Origin: Solobacterium sp.
GTDB taxonomy: Bacteria > Bacillota_I > Bacilli_A > Erysipelotrichales > Erysipelotrichaceae
DNA: 55,214 bases
Direction of reading: 5' to 3'
Assembly (NCBI GenBank): GCA_017539385.1
Contig: JAFYHC010000060.1
Coordinates: forward strand, 1-55,214
In this document: positions 8,377-19,304 of the stretch, in pieces
How the letters are laid out: each line of letters begins with the position of its first letter
Position numbering within the stretch: the stretch's first letter is position 1
Notes under the pieces: model-generated
Databases searched by the model: none
What the model saw: the letters and a program-made list of their open reading frames with translations, nothing else
What the model was told of the DNA's origin: nothing
Translations under genes and position numbers: made by a program

Positions 8377-8847
8377 ATGATCAAAGCGCTGCGAATTGAC
8401 CATCGGCTTGTACACGGACAGGTTGCCTTTACATGGACGCATTTCCTTGGCGCGACACGCATTATTGTAATCGACGACAAAGCGGCAGGGGATGACTTCC
8501 AGAAAATGGCATTGAACATGGCTAAGCCGGCAGGTGTTAAACTGAATGTCTTTTCAGCAGAAAAAGCACTGGAGAGAGCCGAGAAAATCGATTCCCTGAG
8601 CGATACGGTATTCATTATTTTCGGAGGTACAAAAGATGCATCGCGCTACATCACAGGACATCCGAAGTTCAAGGAACTGAATCTTGGCGGTATTACGAAA
8701 AAAGAAGGCTCCACACAATATGGGGAAGTTGTGTATTTGAACAAAGAAGAAGAGGAAGACTTAAAGAAAATACAGCAGACCGGCTGCAGACTCTTCATTC
8801 AGCAGCTTCCGAGTACAAAAAAAGAAGAATTGGATCTGCTGAAATAG
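8377..8847 (+). CDS. PTS mannose/fructose/sorbose-family EIIB component
   Basis: A 156-residue protein with the family's N-terminal RIDHRLVHGQV, in which His13 is the expected phosphorylation site. It carries phosphate from EIIA to the incoming sugar at the EIIC/EIID channel. AAAGGAGA precedes the ATG. Substrate cannot be read from EIIB. Confidence 0.92.
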   Translation: MIKALRIDHRLVHGQVAFTWTHFLGATRIIVIDDKAAGDDFQKMALNMAKPAGVKLNVFSAEKALERAEKIDSLSDTVFIIFGGTKDASRYITGHPKFKELNLGGITKKEGSTQYGEVVYLNKEEEEDLKKIQQTGCRLFIQQLPSTKKEELDLLK

Positions 8848-8872
8848 AAGCAGCGGAAAGGGGTAAATAAAT

Positions 8873-9670
8873 ATGCGTTTAATTCAGACATTAATCGTCG
8901 TTCTGATCTCTGTAATGATGAAACTGGATTCCAGAATGTTCGGACGGCTTAACTTCGAAAGACCATTATTAACTTGTACAATTTGCGGCCTCCTGCTTGG
9001 AAATCTGCAGATTGGCCTGCAGGTTGGAGCGACCATGGAACTTGCTACGCTGGGCATGATGTCCATCGGTGCATCCGGTATTGACATGAACATGGGTTCT
9101 CTTGTCGGATGTGCGATCTGCATCATGACAGGTGCAGACATTGAAACAGCATTGACCGTGGCAGTTCCTATGACGCTGCTCAACACTGTACTGGATACAT
9201 TTGCTTCGATCATCCGTATCAATTTCACACACATGTGCGACAACGCCGTTGAAAGTGGTGATTTTGCAAAAGCAAAGAGAGTAGACATCGTGTATGGCCC
9301 GGCTCTCTACGTCCTGTTCACAATTATCCCGGTATTCCTGTCTGTATACTTCGGAGCTGACTTTGTACAGAGCATTGCTTCATCTGTTCCGACCTGGGTT
9401 ACAAGCGGCGTATCTCTTGGTGCAAATATCATTGCGTTCTTCGGATTTGCCATGCTGCTGAGTACGATGGTTAACAAAAACACGGTGGTTTACTTCTTCG
9501 CAGGATTCCTGCTCGCTGCATATTCCGGATTGGATCTGACAGCGATCGCATTAATCGGTATTGTACTGGCCATTATCCTTTACACCGTTAAATATGTCGG
9601 CACCGGCAATCGGGCTGCTGTTGAAACGGGCACTTCATCATTAGACGATCTGGAAGATCTCGACAACTGA
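8873..9670 (+). CDS. PTS mannose-family EIIC permease
   Basis: A 265-residue membrane protein with about seven hydrophobic segments. The conserved stretch GLLLGNLQIGLQVGATMELATLG near the N-terminus is typical of IIC-Man. With EIID it forms the translocation channel. It is collinear and closely spaced with its partners. Confidence 0.92.
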   Translation: MRLIQTLIVVLISVMMKLDSRMFGRLNFERPLLTCTICGLLLGNLQIGLQVGATMELATLGMMSIGASGIDMNMGSLVGCAICIMTGADIETALTVAVPMTLLNTVLDTFASIIRINFTHMCDNAVESGDFAKAKRVDIVYGPALYVLFTIIPVFLSVYFGADFVQSIASSVPTWVTSGVSLGANIIAFFGFAMLLSTMVNKNTVVYFFAGFLLAAYSGLDLTAIALIGIVLAIILYTVKYVGTGNRAAVETGTSSLDDLEDLDN

Positions 9671-9686
9671 AAAGGAGGGAAGAATC

Positions 9687-10526
9687 ATGTCACAGAAAGG
9701 CTTGGAAGCACAGAAAAATACACCGTTAAATAAGAAACTGAAAGAAATCTTCTGGGGTGCCTGGTGCATGCAGACAAACTGGAACTATGAGCGTCAGATG
9801 AACACTGCATATATGTATGCGATGTCGCACACAATTGACCGCCTTTATCCGGAAGAGGAAGAAATCGAAAAGAAGAAGGAAGGATACAGAAGACATCTGG
9901 AATTCTTCAATATTACACCGCAGTGCGCTGCGCTGACACTTGGCATCTCTGCCGCAATGGAAGAGGAATATGCGGCTGATCCGGAAAACTTTGATCCTTC
10001 TGTTATCAATGCAGTCAAAGTTGCACTGATGGGTCCTCTTTCCGGTATCGGTGACTCTCTGTTCCAGGGCACGATCCGCATCATTGCAATGTCTATTGGT
10101 ATCTCACTTGCCCAGCAGGGAAGCATTCTCGGACCGATCCTCGCTGCCCTGATCTCAATTTGCACAAGTGCGCCGATCACATGGTATCTTGGCAAACTCG
10201 GTTATACAAAAGGACAGGATTTCGTCAAACAGATGAGTGAATCCAATCTTATGGAAAAAGTGATGTTCGTCTGCTCCATTGCCGGTCTGTTTGTTATCGG
10301 CGGCATGAGCGCATCACTCTCCAATCTGACAACACCGATTGCATTCGGAGATGCCTTCGTTCTGCAGAATGTCCTGGATGGGATCCTGCCGAAAGCAATT
10401 CCGCTGGCAATGACATGGCTGATGTACTACATCGTCAAGAGCGGAAAAGTTAAGCCTATGACAGTCATTATCGGATGCTTCGTTGCCGGTATTATTCTTA
10501 ACTACTTCGGCATTCTTGCCGCATAA
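9687..10526 (+). CDS. PTS mannose-family EIID component
   Basis: A 279-residue IID-Man protein. It has the long amphipathic N-terminal part with the conserved WGAWCMQTNWNYERQ, the central VALMGPLSGIGDSLFQGT motif near residue 112, and C-terminal membrane segments. It partners EIIC in the membrane. An AAAGGAGGGA site lies before the ATG. Confidence 0.93.
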   Translation: MSQKGLEAQKNTPLNKKLKEIFWGAWCMQTNWNYERQMNTAYMYAMSHTIDRLYPEEEEIEKKKEGYRRHLEFFNITPQCAALTLGISAAMEEEYAADPENFDPSVINAVKVALMGPLSGIGDSLFQGTIRIIAMSIGISLAQQGSILGPILAALISICTSAPITWYLGKLGYTKGQDFVKQMSESNLMEKVMFVCSIAGLFVIGGMSASLSNLTTPIAFGDAFVLQNVLDGILPKAIPLAMTWLMYYIVKSGKVKPMTVIIGCFVAGIILNYFGILAA

Positions 10527-10576
10527 CGATCTGAACCTGAAACCATACGTATATAAATAACAAGGAGGAGAATATT

Positions 10577-11548
10577 ATGTACGACGTAAAAAAGACGATT
10601 AGCGAAATCTGTGCAAACAAAGAAATCAAGAATGTCAGCTTCACTGGCTGTGGCGGATCCCTGGCATGCTTCTATGCACCGTATTATTTCATTACACGTG
10701 AATCTGCAGCACTGTCTGCGAACTATGGCAATGCAAACGAATTCAGCCACGACACACCGAAGAATGTCAATGAGCACTCTGTTGTAGTCTGTGCTTCCCG
10801 CCGCGGCAATACTGCGCAGACAGTAGAAGCAGCGAAGAAGGCAAAAGAACTTGGCGCAACGGTGATTGCTCTGCAGCTGGAAGAAAATACACCTCTTGAA
10901 GCAGTTGCTGACTATACGATCCAGTTCAAAGATACCGGTGCTGACGGTGCTCTGTATGAGGAAAGCAAGAGCGCATATGCCCTGGCCATTGCAAATGAAA
11001 TCGTTCATCAGACAGAAGGCAATGATGCTCTGTATGAGAAGATGAACGCAGCTATGAAGAAGATGAATGAGATTGTTCCGGCTGCACAGACCGCAGTTGT
11101 ACCGGAAGCAGTAAAGTTCTCCGTTTCCTACAATGAGGATGACATCATCTATACAATGGGCACAGGTACAGCATGGGCTGCAGCACAGCAGCAGACGATC
11201 TGCATCTTCATGGAAATGCAGTGGATCAACTCTTCCGTCATTCATTGCGATGAATTCTTCAACGGACCGTTTGAAATCACCGAAAATAACACAGCATATC
11301 TGCTTCTGAAGAGCACTGGCAAGACAAGAGAAGTGGACGAAAGAGCAATCGCATTCCTCAACAAGTTCAATGCACACACAACCATCATTGACGGTTATGA
11401 CTATGGTATGAAGGAACTGGGAGAAGTCAGCGAATACTTCGACCACAGTTTCTACAGCGAACTGCTTGGCGTTTACAACCATCTGCTTGCTGACCGCCGC
11501 CAGCATCCGTTATCCTGGCGCAAATACATGTGGAAGTTCAACTATTAA
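10577..11548 (+). CDS. SIS-domain sugar-phosphate deglycase/isomerase, FrlB-like
   Basis: A 323-residue protein with two SIS domains: TGCGGSLAC near residue 24 and CASRRGNTAQTVE near 73 are the phosphate-binding loops of the first domain. The second half has IHCDEFFNGPFEI (near 230), the FrlB/GfrF-type segment with a catalytic Glu, and the C-terminal NHLLADRRQHPLSWRKYMWKFNY resembles the FrlB ending (DERRYYGGLVEY type). FrlB-type enzymes split fructoselysine-6-phosphate to glucose-6-phosphate plus lysine. It is the last gene of the tight PTS cluster, so it probably acts on the phosphorylated product of that PTS. Exact substrate is unknown. Confidence 0.82.
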   Translation: MYDVKKTISEICANKEIKNVSFTGCGGSLACFYAPYYFITRESAALSANYGNANEFSHDTPKNVNEHSVVVCASRRGNTAQTVEAAKKAKELGATVIALQLEENTPLEAVADYTIQFKDTGADGALYEESKSAYALAIANEIVHQTEGNDALYEKMNAAMKKMNEIVPAAQTAVVPEAVKFSVSYNEDDIIYTMGTGTAWAAAQQQTICIFMEMQWINSSVIHCDEFFNGPFEITENNTAYLLLKSTGKTREVDERAIAFLNKFNAHTTIIDGYDYGMKELGEVSEYFDHSFYSELLGVYNHLLADRRQHPLSWRKYMWKFNY

Positions 11549-11575
11549 TCCTCACGACTGAGAATACTGAATCAT

Positions 11576-11608
11576 AAGCAGCCTGCATTACTTTATTGCA
11601 GGCTGCTT
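11576..11608 (+). terminator. 12-bp stem-loop between SIS gene and MATE gene
   Basis: AAGCAGCCTGCA (11576-11587) pairs perfectly with 11597-11608 around a 9-base loop. Only two T residues follow, so it may act as a partial terminator or a processing/stability hairpin separating the highly expressed PTS genes from the downstream genes. Confidence 0.65.
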
Positions 11609-11636
11609 GCATCAATGGCAGAAAGGACGAATGAAT

Positions 11637-13016
11637 ATGGGAAAGACGGATATTTCGACAGACCGGAAAATTCTGAATATTCTGATTCCGGTCATATTGG
11701 AAAATGCATTGATGACGTGCTCCACAATGATATTGACTGCATATATCGGCCGGCTGTCTGTGTTTGAAATCAATGCCTATGGCATAACACGCCGTATATA
11801 CGGTATTTATTATTCCGTATTCAAAGGCCTGTCGGTCGGTACGATGATCGCAGTTGCCAAACGTTTTGGACAGGGAGACATAAAGAAATGCGCACGTCTG
11901 CAGCAGGAGAGTTATTTTCTCTTCGTTCCGCTTGCCACGCTTTCTGCATTTCTGATTTTTCTGTACGCACGTGTTCTGCTGGGATCGATGACGGGTGAAG
12001 CAGGACTTCTGGATACCGGTACAGAATTGTTGAAGAATATGGTCTTCTTCTTCCCGCTGCTTGCAGTGATCCATCTCAATGCGGCAGCTTTCCAGGCAAA
12101 TGGCAATACACGGACACCAATGGTCATTGCCGCATTGGGCAATCTGGTCAATATCGTCTTTGGATATATGCTGATCTTTGGATTCCGCTTTATTCCGGCT
12201 TTGGGAATTAACGGTGCAGTTATTTCACAGAATCTCTCTTTTGTTGTCATGGCACTTGCCGGTGCATTTCTGCTGTATGGCAAAAACGGTCCCTTTGCGC
12301 AGTATGAAAAGAATCTGCTGAAACTGCCTTTGAAGGAAGATGTCAGAGAAATGCTTTCCAGCGGTATTCCGGCTGCTCTTGAGGATTCCTTCTGGCAGCT
12401 GGCAAATATTGTGATCAGTGCAGTGATACTCTCCTATGGTCAGGATTATTATGCGGCGTACCAGGTCGGCCTGGAAGGGGAAGGCTTCTGCAATATGATG
12501 TCAGCCGGCTTTATGACGGCTGCCATGTCTCTTTCTTCCAATGCCATCGGGGCACAGGATGAAAAAAGCTATAACCTCTCGTTTCAGAGACTTTGCTATT
12601 TCTGTGGAATCATTACATTGATCACGATGCTGTTTCTTACCTTTTTTACACGGGCAACGCTGTCATTGATGACGGATAAGCCGGAACTGATCGCTATAGC
12701 GGCGGGGTACATGCACGTGATGATATGGTCGCAGTATCCCCAGCACCGTCAGAAGATTGAAATCGGTTTTATCCGCACAGCCGGTCATACCCGGACAACC
12801 ATGTTTACAAATTTGATTGGTTTATGGGCTGTGCGTGTTCCGTTGGTAGTGCTGTTTGGAAGTGTACTGCATTTGAATATATATGCAGTATGGTGGGTAT
12901 TCAATATTGATCAGTGGATCCGGCTGCTGCTTTCTTTCTTCTTCTACAGAAGATATGACATTGCAGATACGGTACAGCGGAAAAGAAACTATTCGTTACA
13001 GGAAGGATGCATATGA
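11637..13016 (+). CDS. MATE-family transporter
   Basis: A 459-residue, 12-segment membrane protein with MATE features in both halves (NILIPVILENALMTCSTMILTAYIGRLS at the start; AALGNLVNIVFGYMLIF and the mirrored PAALEDSFWQLANIVIS). GAAAGGA lies nine bases before the ATG at 11637; an ATG six bases earlier is too close. MATE proteins usually export cations or drugs by Na+/H+ antiport. Its place between SIS and HAD genes of a sugar-amine type operon suggests export of a by-product, which is speculation. Confidence 0.85.
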   Translation: MGKTDISTDRKILNILIPVILENALMTCSTMILTAYIGRLSVFEINAYGITRRIYGIYYSVFKGLSVGTMIAVAKRFGQGDIKKCARLQQESYFLFVPLATLSAFLIFLYARVLLGSMTGEAGLLDTGTELLKNMVFFFPLLAVIHLNAAAFQANGNTRTPMVIAALGNLVNIVFGYMLIFGFRFIPALGINGAVISQNLSFVVMALAGAFLLYGKNGPFAQYEKNLLKLPLKEDVREMLSSGIPAALEDSFWQLANIVISAVILSYGQDYYAAYQVGLEGEGFCNMMSAGFMTAAMSLSSNAIGAQDEKSYNLSFQRLCYFCGIITLITMLFLTFFTRATLSLMTDKPELIAIAAGYMHVMIWSQYPQHRQKIEIGFIRTAGHTRTTMFTNLIGLWAVRVPLVVLFGSVLHLNIYAVWWVFNIDQWIRLLLSFFFYRRYDIADTVQRKRNYSLQEGCI

Positions 13017-13681
13017 AAGAAAAGAAATATATCGTTTTTGATGTCGACGGAACATTGCTGGATACCGAGTTTATCTGGGGAAAAATCTGGAAGATGGTTG
13101 GTATGAAGTATGGTCATCCGTCCTTCTGCCATGATGAAGTTGTAGGAATCAGCGGTGCTGCTCTGCGGGCTGTTATGGACAGGCAGCTGGCAGGCGTTCC
13201 GGAAGAAGAAAAAGAGGAAATGCTGAATGAGGCACGCAGGATCGGACTTTCCTATATCAGGGAACATACAGCTCTGATGCCCGGAGTCATGGAAATGTTT
13301 GCATGGCTGAAGGAACAGGGATTCACCCTGTGCATAGCTACGACGACAGAGCGCTCTCTGACAGAAGAACGCCTGAAAAGAAACGGTATATGGGAAGATG
13401 TTTCTTTCAGCATCTGCGGGGACGAAGTGGAACGGAAAAAACCAAATCCGGAAATCTATCAGAAAATGGCACGGCTGCTGGATGCAGAAGCGGAGGAGAT
13501 GCTGGTCATTGAAGATACCGGGTTTGGGGTGGAGGCAGCCTGGCTGGCCGGCTGTGAAGTGATCATGATCCCTTCGGTCAATCCGGCTTCTGAAAAAGAC
13601 AGGAAAATGGCTCTGCGTATTGAAAAAGATATGTATGAAGCACTGAACTGGATGAAGGAGAATATCAGGAGGAAAGGATAA
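13013..13681 (+). CDS. HAD-superfamily phosphatase/phosphoglucomutase-like
   Basis: A 222-residue HAD subfamily IA protein. DVDGTLLDTE near residue 9 gives the nucleophile and acid Asp; IATTTERS (near 103), KKPNPEIYQ (near 142) and VIEDTGFGVEAA (near 162) are motifs II-IV. It would dephosphorylate or isomerise a sugar phosphate. The ATG overlaps the MATE stop as ATGA, with AGGAAGG six bases upstream, so the two are translationally coupled. A start two codons earlier has no space for a ribosome site. Confidence 0.86.
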   Translation: MKEKKYIVFDVDGTLLDTEFIWGKIWKMVGMKYGHPSFCHDEVVGISGAALRAVMDRQLAGVPEEEKEEMLNEARRIGLSYIREHTALMPGVMEMFAWLKEQGFTLCIATTTERSLTEERLKRNGIWEDVSFSICGDEVERKKPNPEIYQKMARLLDAEAEEMLVIEDTGFGVEAAWLAGCEVIMIPSVNPASEKDRKMALRIEKDMYEALNWMKENIRRKG

Positions 13682-14730
13682 TGGGAATTCTGGAATATAT
13701 TCATGAAACACCAGATGCGGTCCGCCGCATGATTTCCCGTAAAGAATCACTTCTTTGCGATGCTTTGAATGGAATAAATGGCAAAGAGATCCGGGAGATC
13801 GTTCTGTGCGGTTCCGGTACAAGTTACCACGCCGCTTTGTCGGCATCGTATCCCATGCAAAAGATACTGGGAATTCGTGTCAATGCAGTGTATCCTGTTT
13901 CCTTTGCGGACCGTGAAACGATTGTGGATGAATATACGCTTGTGATCGGTATTTCCCAGGCCGGGCAAAGTGCTTCTACGGTAAAGGCAATGCAGTATGC
14001 GAAAGAACATGGTGCAGCAGTTCTTGCCATGAGTGCTGTAAAGACTTCCCCCGTGTATCAGCAGGCAGATGCCGGTATTTTCCTGGACATCGGTGAAGAA
14101 AATGTCGGGCCGAAAACAAAAGGTTTTTTCTGCTCCGTTGTTCTGCTGGTGCTGTTTGCCTGTGCGTATGCAAAGGAAGAAAACACGGAGGACTATATCA
14201 GCAGGATGATCGCGGTAACAGACCGAATCAGTGACGTACAGGATGCGTTTGAAGCCTGGTATGGACAGAATGCAGAGAAGCTGAACACGGCGCACCGGGT
14301 AATCGTTGTTGGACATTCTGCCGGTATTGGTGCGGTTTATGAGGGAGCGTTGAAGCTGCTGGAAGGAATGCGCTGCAGTGCAGTGGGTTATGAAATGGAA
14401 GAGTTCATGCATGGAATTTATCATTCTGCTGATGCGGACACGTATATCTTTGCACTGGATGCACCAGATGCACAAAGAGAGCGTCTGCGCAGGCTCATGC
14501 AGTACCTTCAGGAGAAAAAGCATGCTCATGTTGTATTGATCACCGATGTGCAGGCAGATGGCTTTGACTGCTTTGTATGGCCGTTTGACAATGATCCGCT
14601 GTTTGCGTTCATGCAGTACATTGTCCCTCTGCAGGTCAGTGCAAGACGTATTTCTCTTGATCAGGGGATTAATTGTGAAGTATCCGCTGATCCGGATTTT
14701 CATAGAGAAATGGGAAGTTATATCTACTGA
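13681..14730 (+). CDS. Second SIS-domain protein, GlmS isomerase-domain-like
   Basis: A 349-residue double-SIS protein. The beginning (MGILEYIHETPDAVRRMI) is the GlmS/AgaS/GfrE-type lead-in. GSGTSYHAALS near residue 45 and GISQAGQSASTVKA near 93 bind sugar phosphate, and the second domain has VVGHSAGIGAVYEGALKLLE near 208. It starts in a TAATG overlap with the HAD gene. Two different SIS enzymes beside one mannose-family PTS parallels the GfrE/GfrF deglycase pair known from glucoselysine/fructoselysine use in Salmonella, although the order and the extra genes differ. Confidence 0.82.
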   Translation: MGILEYIHETPDAVRRMISRKESLLCDALNGINGKEIREIVLCGSGTSYHAALSASYPMQKILGIRVNAVYPVSFADRETIVDEYTLVIGISQAGQSASTVKAMQYAKEHGAAVLAMSAVKTSPVYQQADAGIFLDIGEENVGPKTKGFFCSVVLLVLFACAYAKEENTEDYISRMIAVTDRISDVQDAFEAWYGQNAEKLNTAHRVIVVGHSAGIGAVYEGALKLLEGMRCSAVGYEMEEFMHGIYHSADADTYIFALDAPDAQRERLRRLMQYLQEKKHAHVVLITDVQADGFDCFVWPFDNDPLFAFMQYIVPLQVSARRISLDQGINCEVSADPDFHREMGSYIY

Positions 14731-14740
14731 GGACCATCGA

Positions 14741-15688
14741 ATGCTGGAAATACAGGGAATCCGTGTGGAAAACGGAACAAAGAAAGAGGTATATATCGGA
14801 CCGTCCGGGTATCCGATGCCGGCATTTCTGATTGCCGGCAGAGAAGAAGGAAAGACGCTGTTAGTTACTGCACAGATCCACAGCGGGGAATATCCCGGGA
14901 CACCTGCAGTAATACGGATTGGGAAAAATATTGATCCAGTGAATGTGTTCGGAAATGTGATTCTGATGCCGTGTGTCAATTTGAGCGGCTTTCAAAGCGG
15001 ATACAATGCAAAGATTCCGGAAGATAACGGCAACCTGAATACGGATTATCCGTATGCAGGTAAACCGGTCACAGATAGTATTTCATCATTCTTCATAAAA
15101 GAGGTCTTCCCAAAAACAGATTTCATTCTTGATCTGCACAGCGGGGGCATTTCAGAACCGCTGACACCATGCCTGTTTTATCCTTCTCTTTCGGCAACGG
15201 AAGAAAGTCTGACTGTGGCAAAGAAACTGGATATACCATGGCTTGTGGCTTCTGAGAACAAAAAGGGACAATTCTCTTACCCAGCTCATGTTATGAATAT
15301 ACCTGGATTACTGCTGGAAAGAGGATACGGAGGTCTTTGTGATGAAGCGTGGATCCATGCCTTTGAAAATGATATTCGGCTGGCAATGGATGCTCTGGGA
15401 ATTCTCTCGTGCGAGCAGTGTGAGACATGCAGGAAAGAAATGATCCGCAGTGTCTGTTATCTCCGGTTTAAAGAAGATGGTCTGTGGTACAGAAAGGCAG
15501 AACCGGGAGAAGAGATTGCGAAAGGCCAGGTCCTTGGTCATACAGAAGACTGTTTTGGCAATGTTCTGCGTGAATATACAGCAGAGGAAGACGGTATCGT
15601 ACTCTATGGGAATGGCGGACTAAAGGCTTCAAAAGGCCATCTTGCTGTGGCATATGGACGAAATGCATACAGACAGGTGCTGTTATGA
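14741..15688 (+). CDS. AspA/AstE-type zinc deacylase
   Basis: A 315-residue M14-related metallohydrolase of the aspartoacylase/succinylglutamate desuccinylase family. The zinc ligands are His47 and Glu50 in AQIHSGEYPGTPA and a His in FILDLHSGG near residue 134. The C-terminal part (PGEEIAKGQVLGHTEDCFGN) is the small beta domain common to AstE/AspA relatives. It would cleave an N-acyl amino acid or related amide. I start it at the ATG at 14741, behind GAGG; the upstream open frame lies inside the SIS gene. In this operon it may process an amino acid moiety released by the SIS deglycases. Confidence 0.8.
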   Translation: MLEIQGIRVENGTKKEVYIGPSGYPMPAFLIAGREEGKTLLVTAQIHSGEYPGTPAVIRIGKNIDPVNVFGNVILMPCVNLSGFQSGYNAKIPEDNGNLNTDYPYAGKPVTDSISSFFIKEVFPKTDFILDLHSGGISEPLTPCLFYPSLSATEESLTVAKKLDIPWLVASENKKGQFSYPAHVMNIPGLLLERGYGGLCDEAWIHAFENDIRLAMDALGILSCEQCETCRKEMIRSVCYLRFKEDGLWYRKAEPGEEIAKGQVLGHTEDCFGNVLREYTAEEDGIVLYGNGGLKASKGHLAVAYGRNAYRQVLL

Positions 15689-16149
15689 ATTCCGTGTTCA
15701 TTGTATTGATCCTGTCTTCAGCTGCAGTACTGATGTATTTTCAATACCGCCAGAGACAGGTGGTAAAAACACTTTCTGACCGGCTGCTGCAATTGCTGAT
15801 GGAAGGCCGATATGCAGAGTTTGAAGAACTTCTCAATGACAGAGAGACGCGGGTAAATCTGTCAAATTACAACCTGTCGTATCTGGCATTTACGGAAGCA
15901 ATCCTGCGAAATCGGAAAATGGAAGCAGACCGGATTTTTGATGCAATGTATGAAGTCCGCATGAATACTGTGCAGAAAGCGTCCTTTTACAGCCATGCAA
16001 TGCCTTTCTATGCAGAGAAAAGGGATGCCGCGCGTACAGACGCATGCTATGAACAGATTCTCGCGCTGAATGGTTTTCGTGAATTGAAGGAAAGTACGGA
16101 AATCATGTATCGCAAACTGAAAAAACAGGATGGAAACGATAAAATATAA
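15685..16149 (+). CDS. Small membrane-anchored protein of unknown function
   Basis: A 154-residue protein with one N-terminal membrane helix (residues 3-19) and a helical, probably cytoplasmic domain that resembles a short TPR-like array (repeated Ala/Tyr/Phe helices such as LAFTEAILRNRKMEADRIFDAM). I do not recognise a family. The ATG overlaps the deacylase stop as ATGA, so it is co-translated as the last gene of the cluster. It might be an assembly partner of a membrane complex. Confidence 0.65.
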   Translation: MNSVFIVLILSSAAVLMYFQYRQRQVVKTLSDRLLQLLMEGRYAEFEELLNDRETRVNLSNYNLSYLAFTEAILRNRKMEADRIFDAMYEVRMNTVQKASFYSHAMPFYAEKRDAARTDACYEQILALNGFRELKESTEIMYRKLKKQDGNDKI

Positions 16150-16158
16150 ATATATCTT

Positions 16159-16187
16159 TTCAGTTCATTTCTTCGCTATGATATAAT
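16159..16187 (+). promoter_or_regulatory. Extended -10 promoter of the GntR gene
   Basis: TATAAT at 16182-16187 is preceded by TGA, giving an extended -10; the -35 (TTCAGT at 16159) is poor. The start would be near 16194, about 14 bases before the ATG, giving a very short leader. Confidence 0.6.
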
Positions 16188-16207
16188 TCTTGTGAAGGTA
16201 TATATTT

Positions 16208-16948
16208 ATGGGAAAAGAACCAAAATACAAAGAAATTTATCACTTTTTCAAGAAACAGATCCGTGAAGGGGAAATCAGGACAGATGAACCGCTTCCTCAG
16301 GAAGCAGATATTATATCCATGTTCGGAGCATCGCATATGACGGTAAACAAAGCCATGACGCTTCTGGCACAGCAGGGATATATCCGGCGTGTGCCGGGAT
16401 ATGGTACCTTTGCATGTAAGGATTACAAAGTTGCGGTACAGTCTTCACAAATGCAAAAGGAAGGAATCAACCAGATTATCACCAAAACAGGAATGACACC
16501 CCGTACGGAACTGGTATCCTACAAAATTCGAAAAGGAAAAGAAATACCGGAAATTGCAGCTATTCTCAAAACGGAGGATGATCAATTCATTCATGAAATC
16601 ATCCGTTTGAAATACGGAAATGAAAGACTGATCTGCGTAACCAAAGCCTACCTTTCTCAGAAAGTTCTTCCGGTCGTGGATGTGACCAGACTCGAGAGCT
16701 CACTGGATGAATATGTAAATGATATGGGCATCCATAAAACAGATGGGTATTCTGAATTGCAGGCATGTCTGCCTGGTGAAGATCTTGTGCCTTTTTACGG
16801 AACGGACCACATTGCGCTGATGCATCAGAGAATAATGTGGAACGTAGATGGTATGCCGTTTGAACTGACTGACAATTATTTTGACGGAGAACTGATTACG
16901 ATCACAAACCCGAGAAGAATGGAAATTACTCCGGGACTGGAGAGTTAA
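16208..16948 (+). CDS. GntR-family regulator with UTRA ligand domain (HutC subfamily)
   Basis: A 246-residue regulator. Residues about 8-70 form the GntR winged helix (YHFFKKQIREGEI, then DIISMFGASHMTVNKAMTLLAQQGYI), and about 95-240 form a UTRA domain that binds small effectors such as sugar phosphates. It follows the SIS/deacylase genes and has its own promoter. Relatives such as FrlR control Amadori-compound operons. A 16-base sequence at its start codon (16199-16214) recurs upstream of the PTS operon at 7717-7732, which may mark a shared operator. Confidence 0.88.
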   Translation: MGKEPKYKEIYHFFKKQIREGEIRTDEPLPQEADIISMFGASHMTVNKAMTLLAQQGYIRRVPGYGTFACKDYKVAVQSSQMQKEGINQIITKTGMTPRTELVSYKIRKGKEIPEIAAILKTEDDQFIHEIIRLKYGNERLICVTKAYLSQKVLPVVDVTRLESSLDEYVNDMGIHKTDGYSELQACLPGEDLVPFYGTDHIALMHQRIMWNVDGMPFELTDNYFDGELITITNPRRMEITPGLES

Positions 16949-16965
16949 ATTGCCTGAAAATTATG

Positions 16966-17026
16966 AAAGACATGGTCCTGTGCCTGCTGCAGTGATGCAG
17001 ACAGGCGGAAGACCATGTCTTTTCTT
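16966..17026 (+). terminator. Long branched intrinsic terminator
   Basis: AAAGACATGGTC (16966-16977) pairs with GACCATGTCTTT (17011-17022), followed by TTCTTC. The interior folds further (GCCTG/CAGGC and CTGCA/TGCAG), making a tall hairpin behind the GntR gene. Confidence 0.85.
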
Positions 17027-17086
17027 CTGAGGCTGCAGTGGATATTGATAAGACATGCATGTGATTCTGCTTTAGAATATTCATGA

Positions 17087-19164
<2,078 letters not shown>

Positions 19165-19176
19165 ACAGGATAACAG

Positions 19177-19204
19177 GCAGTTCTCTTATGGGAACTGCTT
19201 TTTT
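19177..19204 (+). terminator. Intrinsic terminator
   Basis: GCAGTTC (19177-19183) pairs with GAACTGC (19192-19198), followed by six T residues. It closes the GH1/cysteine-rich gene pair. Confidence 0.9.
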
Positions 19205-19257
19205 GCGTGAATGAAAAGGGTATTCTACAAATCGGCGCAGTTGTTCAATATGTGCTG

Positions 19258-19266
19258 TGATACAAT
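19258..19266 (+). promoter_or_regulatory. Extended -10 promoter of the second GPH symporter
   Basis: TGATACAAT gives an extended -10 (TACAAT at 19261-19266) without a clear -35. Transcription would start near 19273, leaving a leader of about 30 bases. Confidence 0.5.
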
Positions 19267-19304
19267 ATTTCTATACAATAATTTCTTTCGTTCAGGGGGA
19301 TATC

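Noticed and set aside
10502..11506. Minus-strand frame opposite the FrlB-like gene
   Set aside because: Shadow frame without ribosome site; the sense strand has clear SIS motifs.
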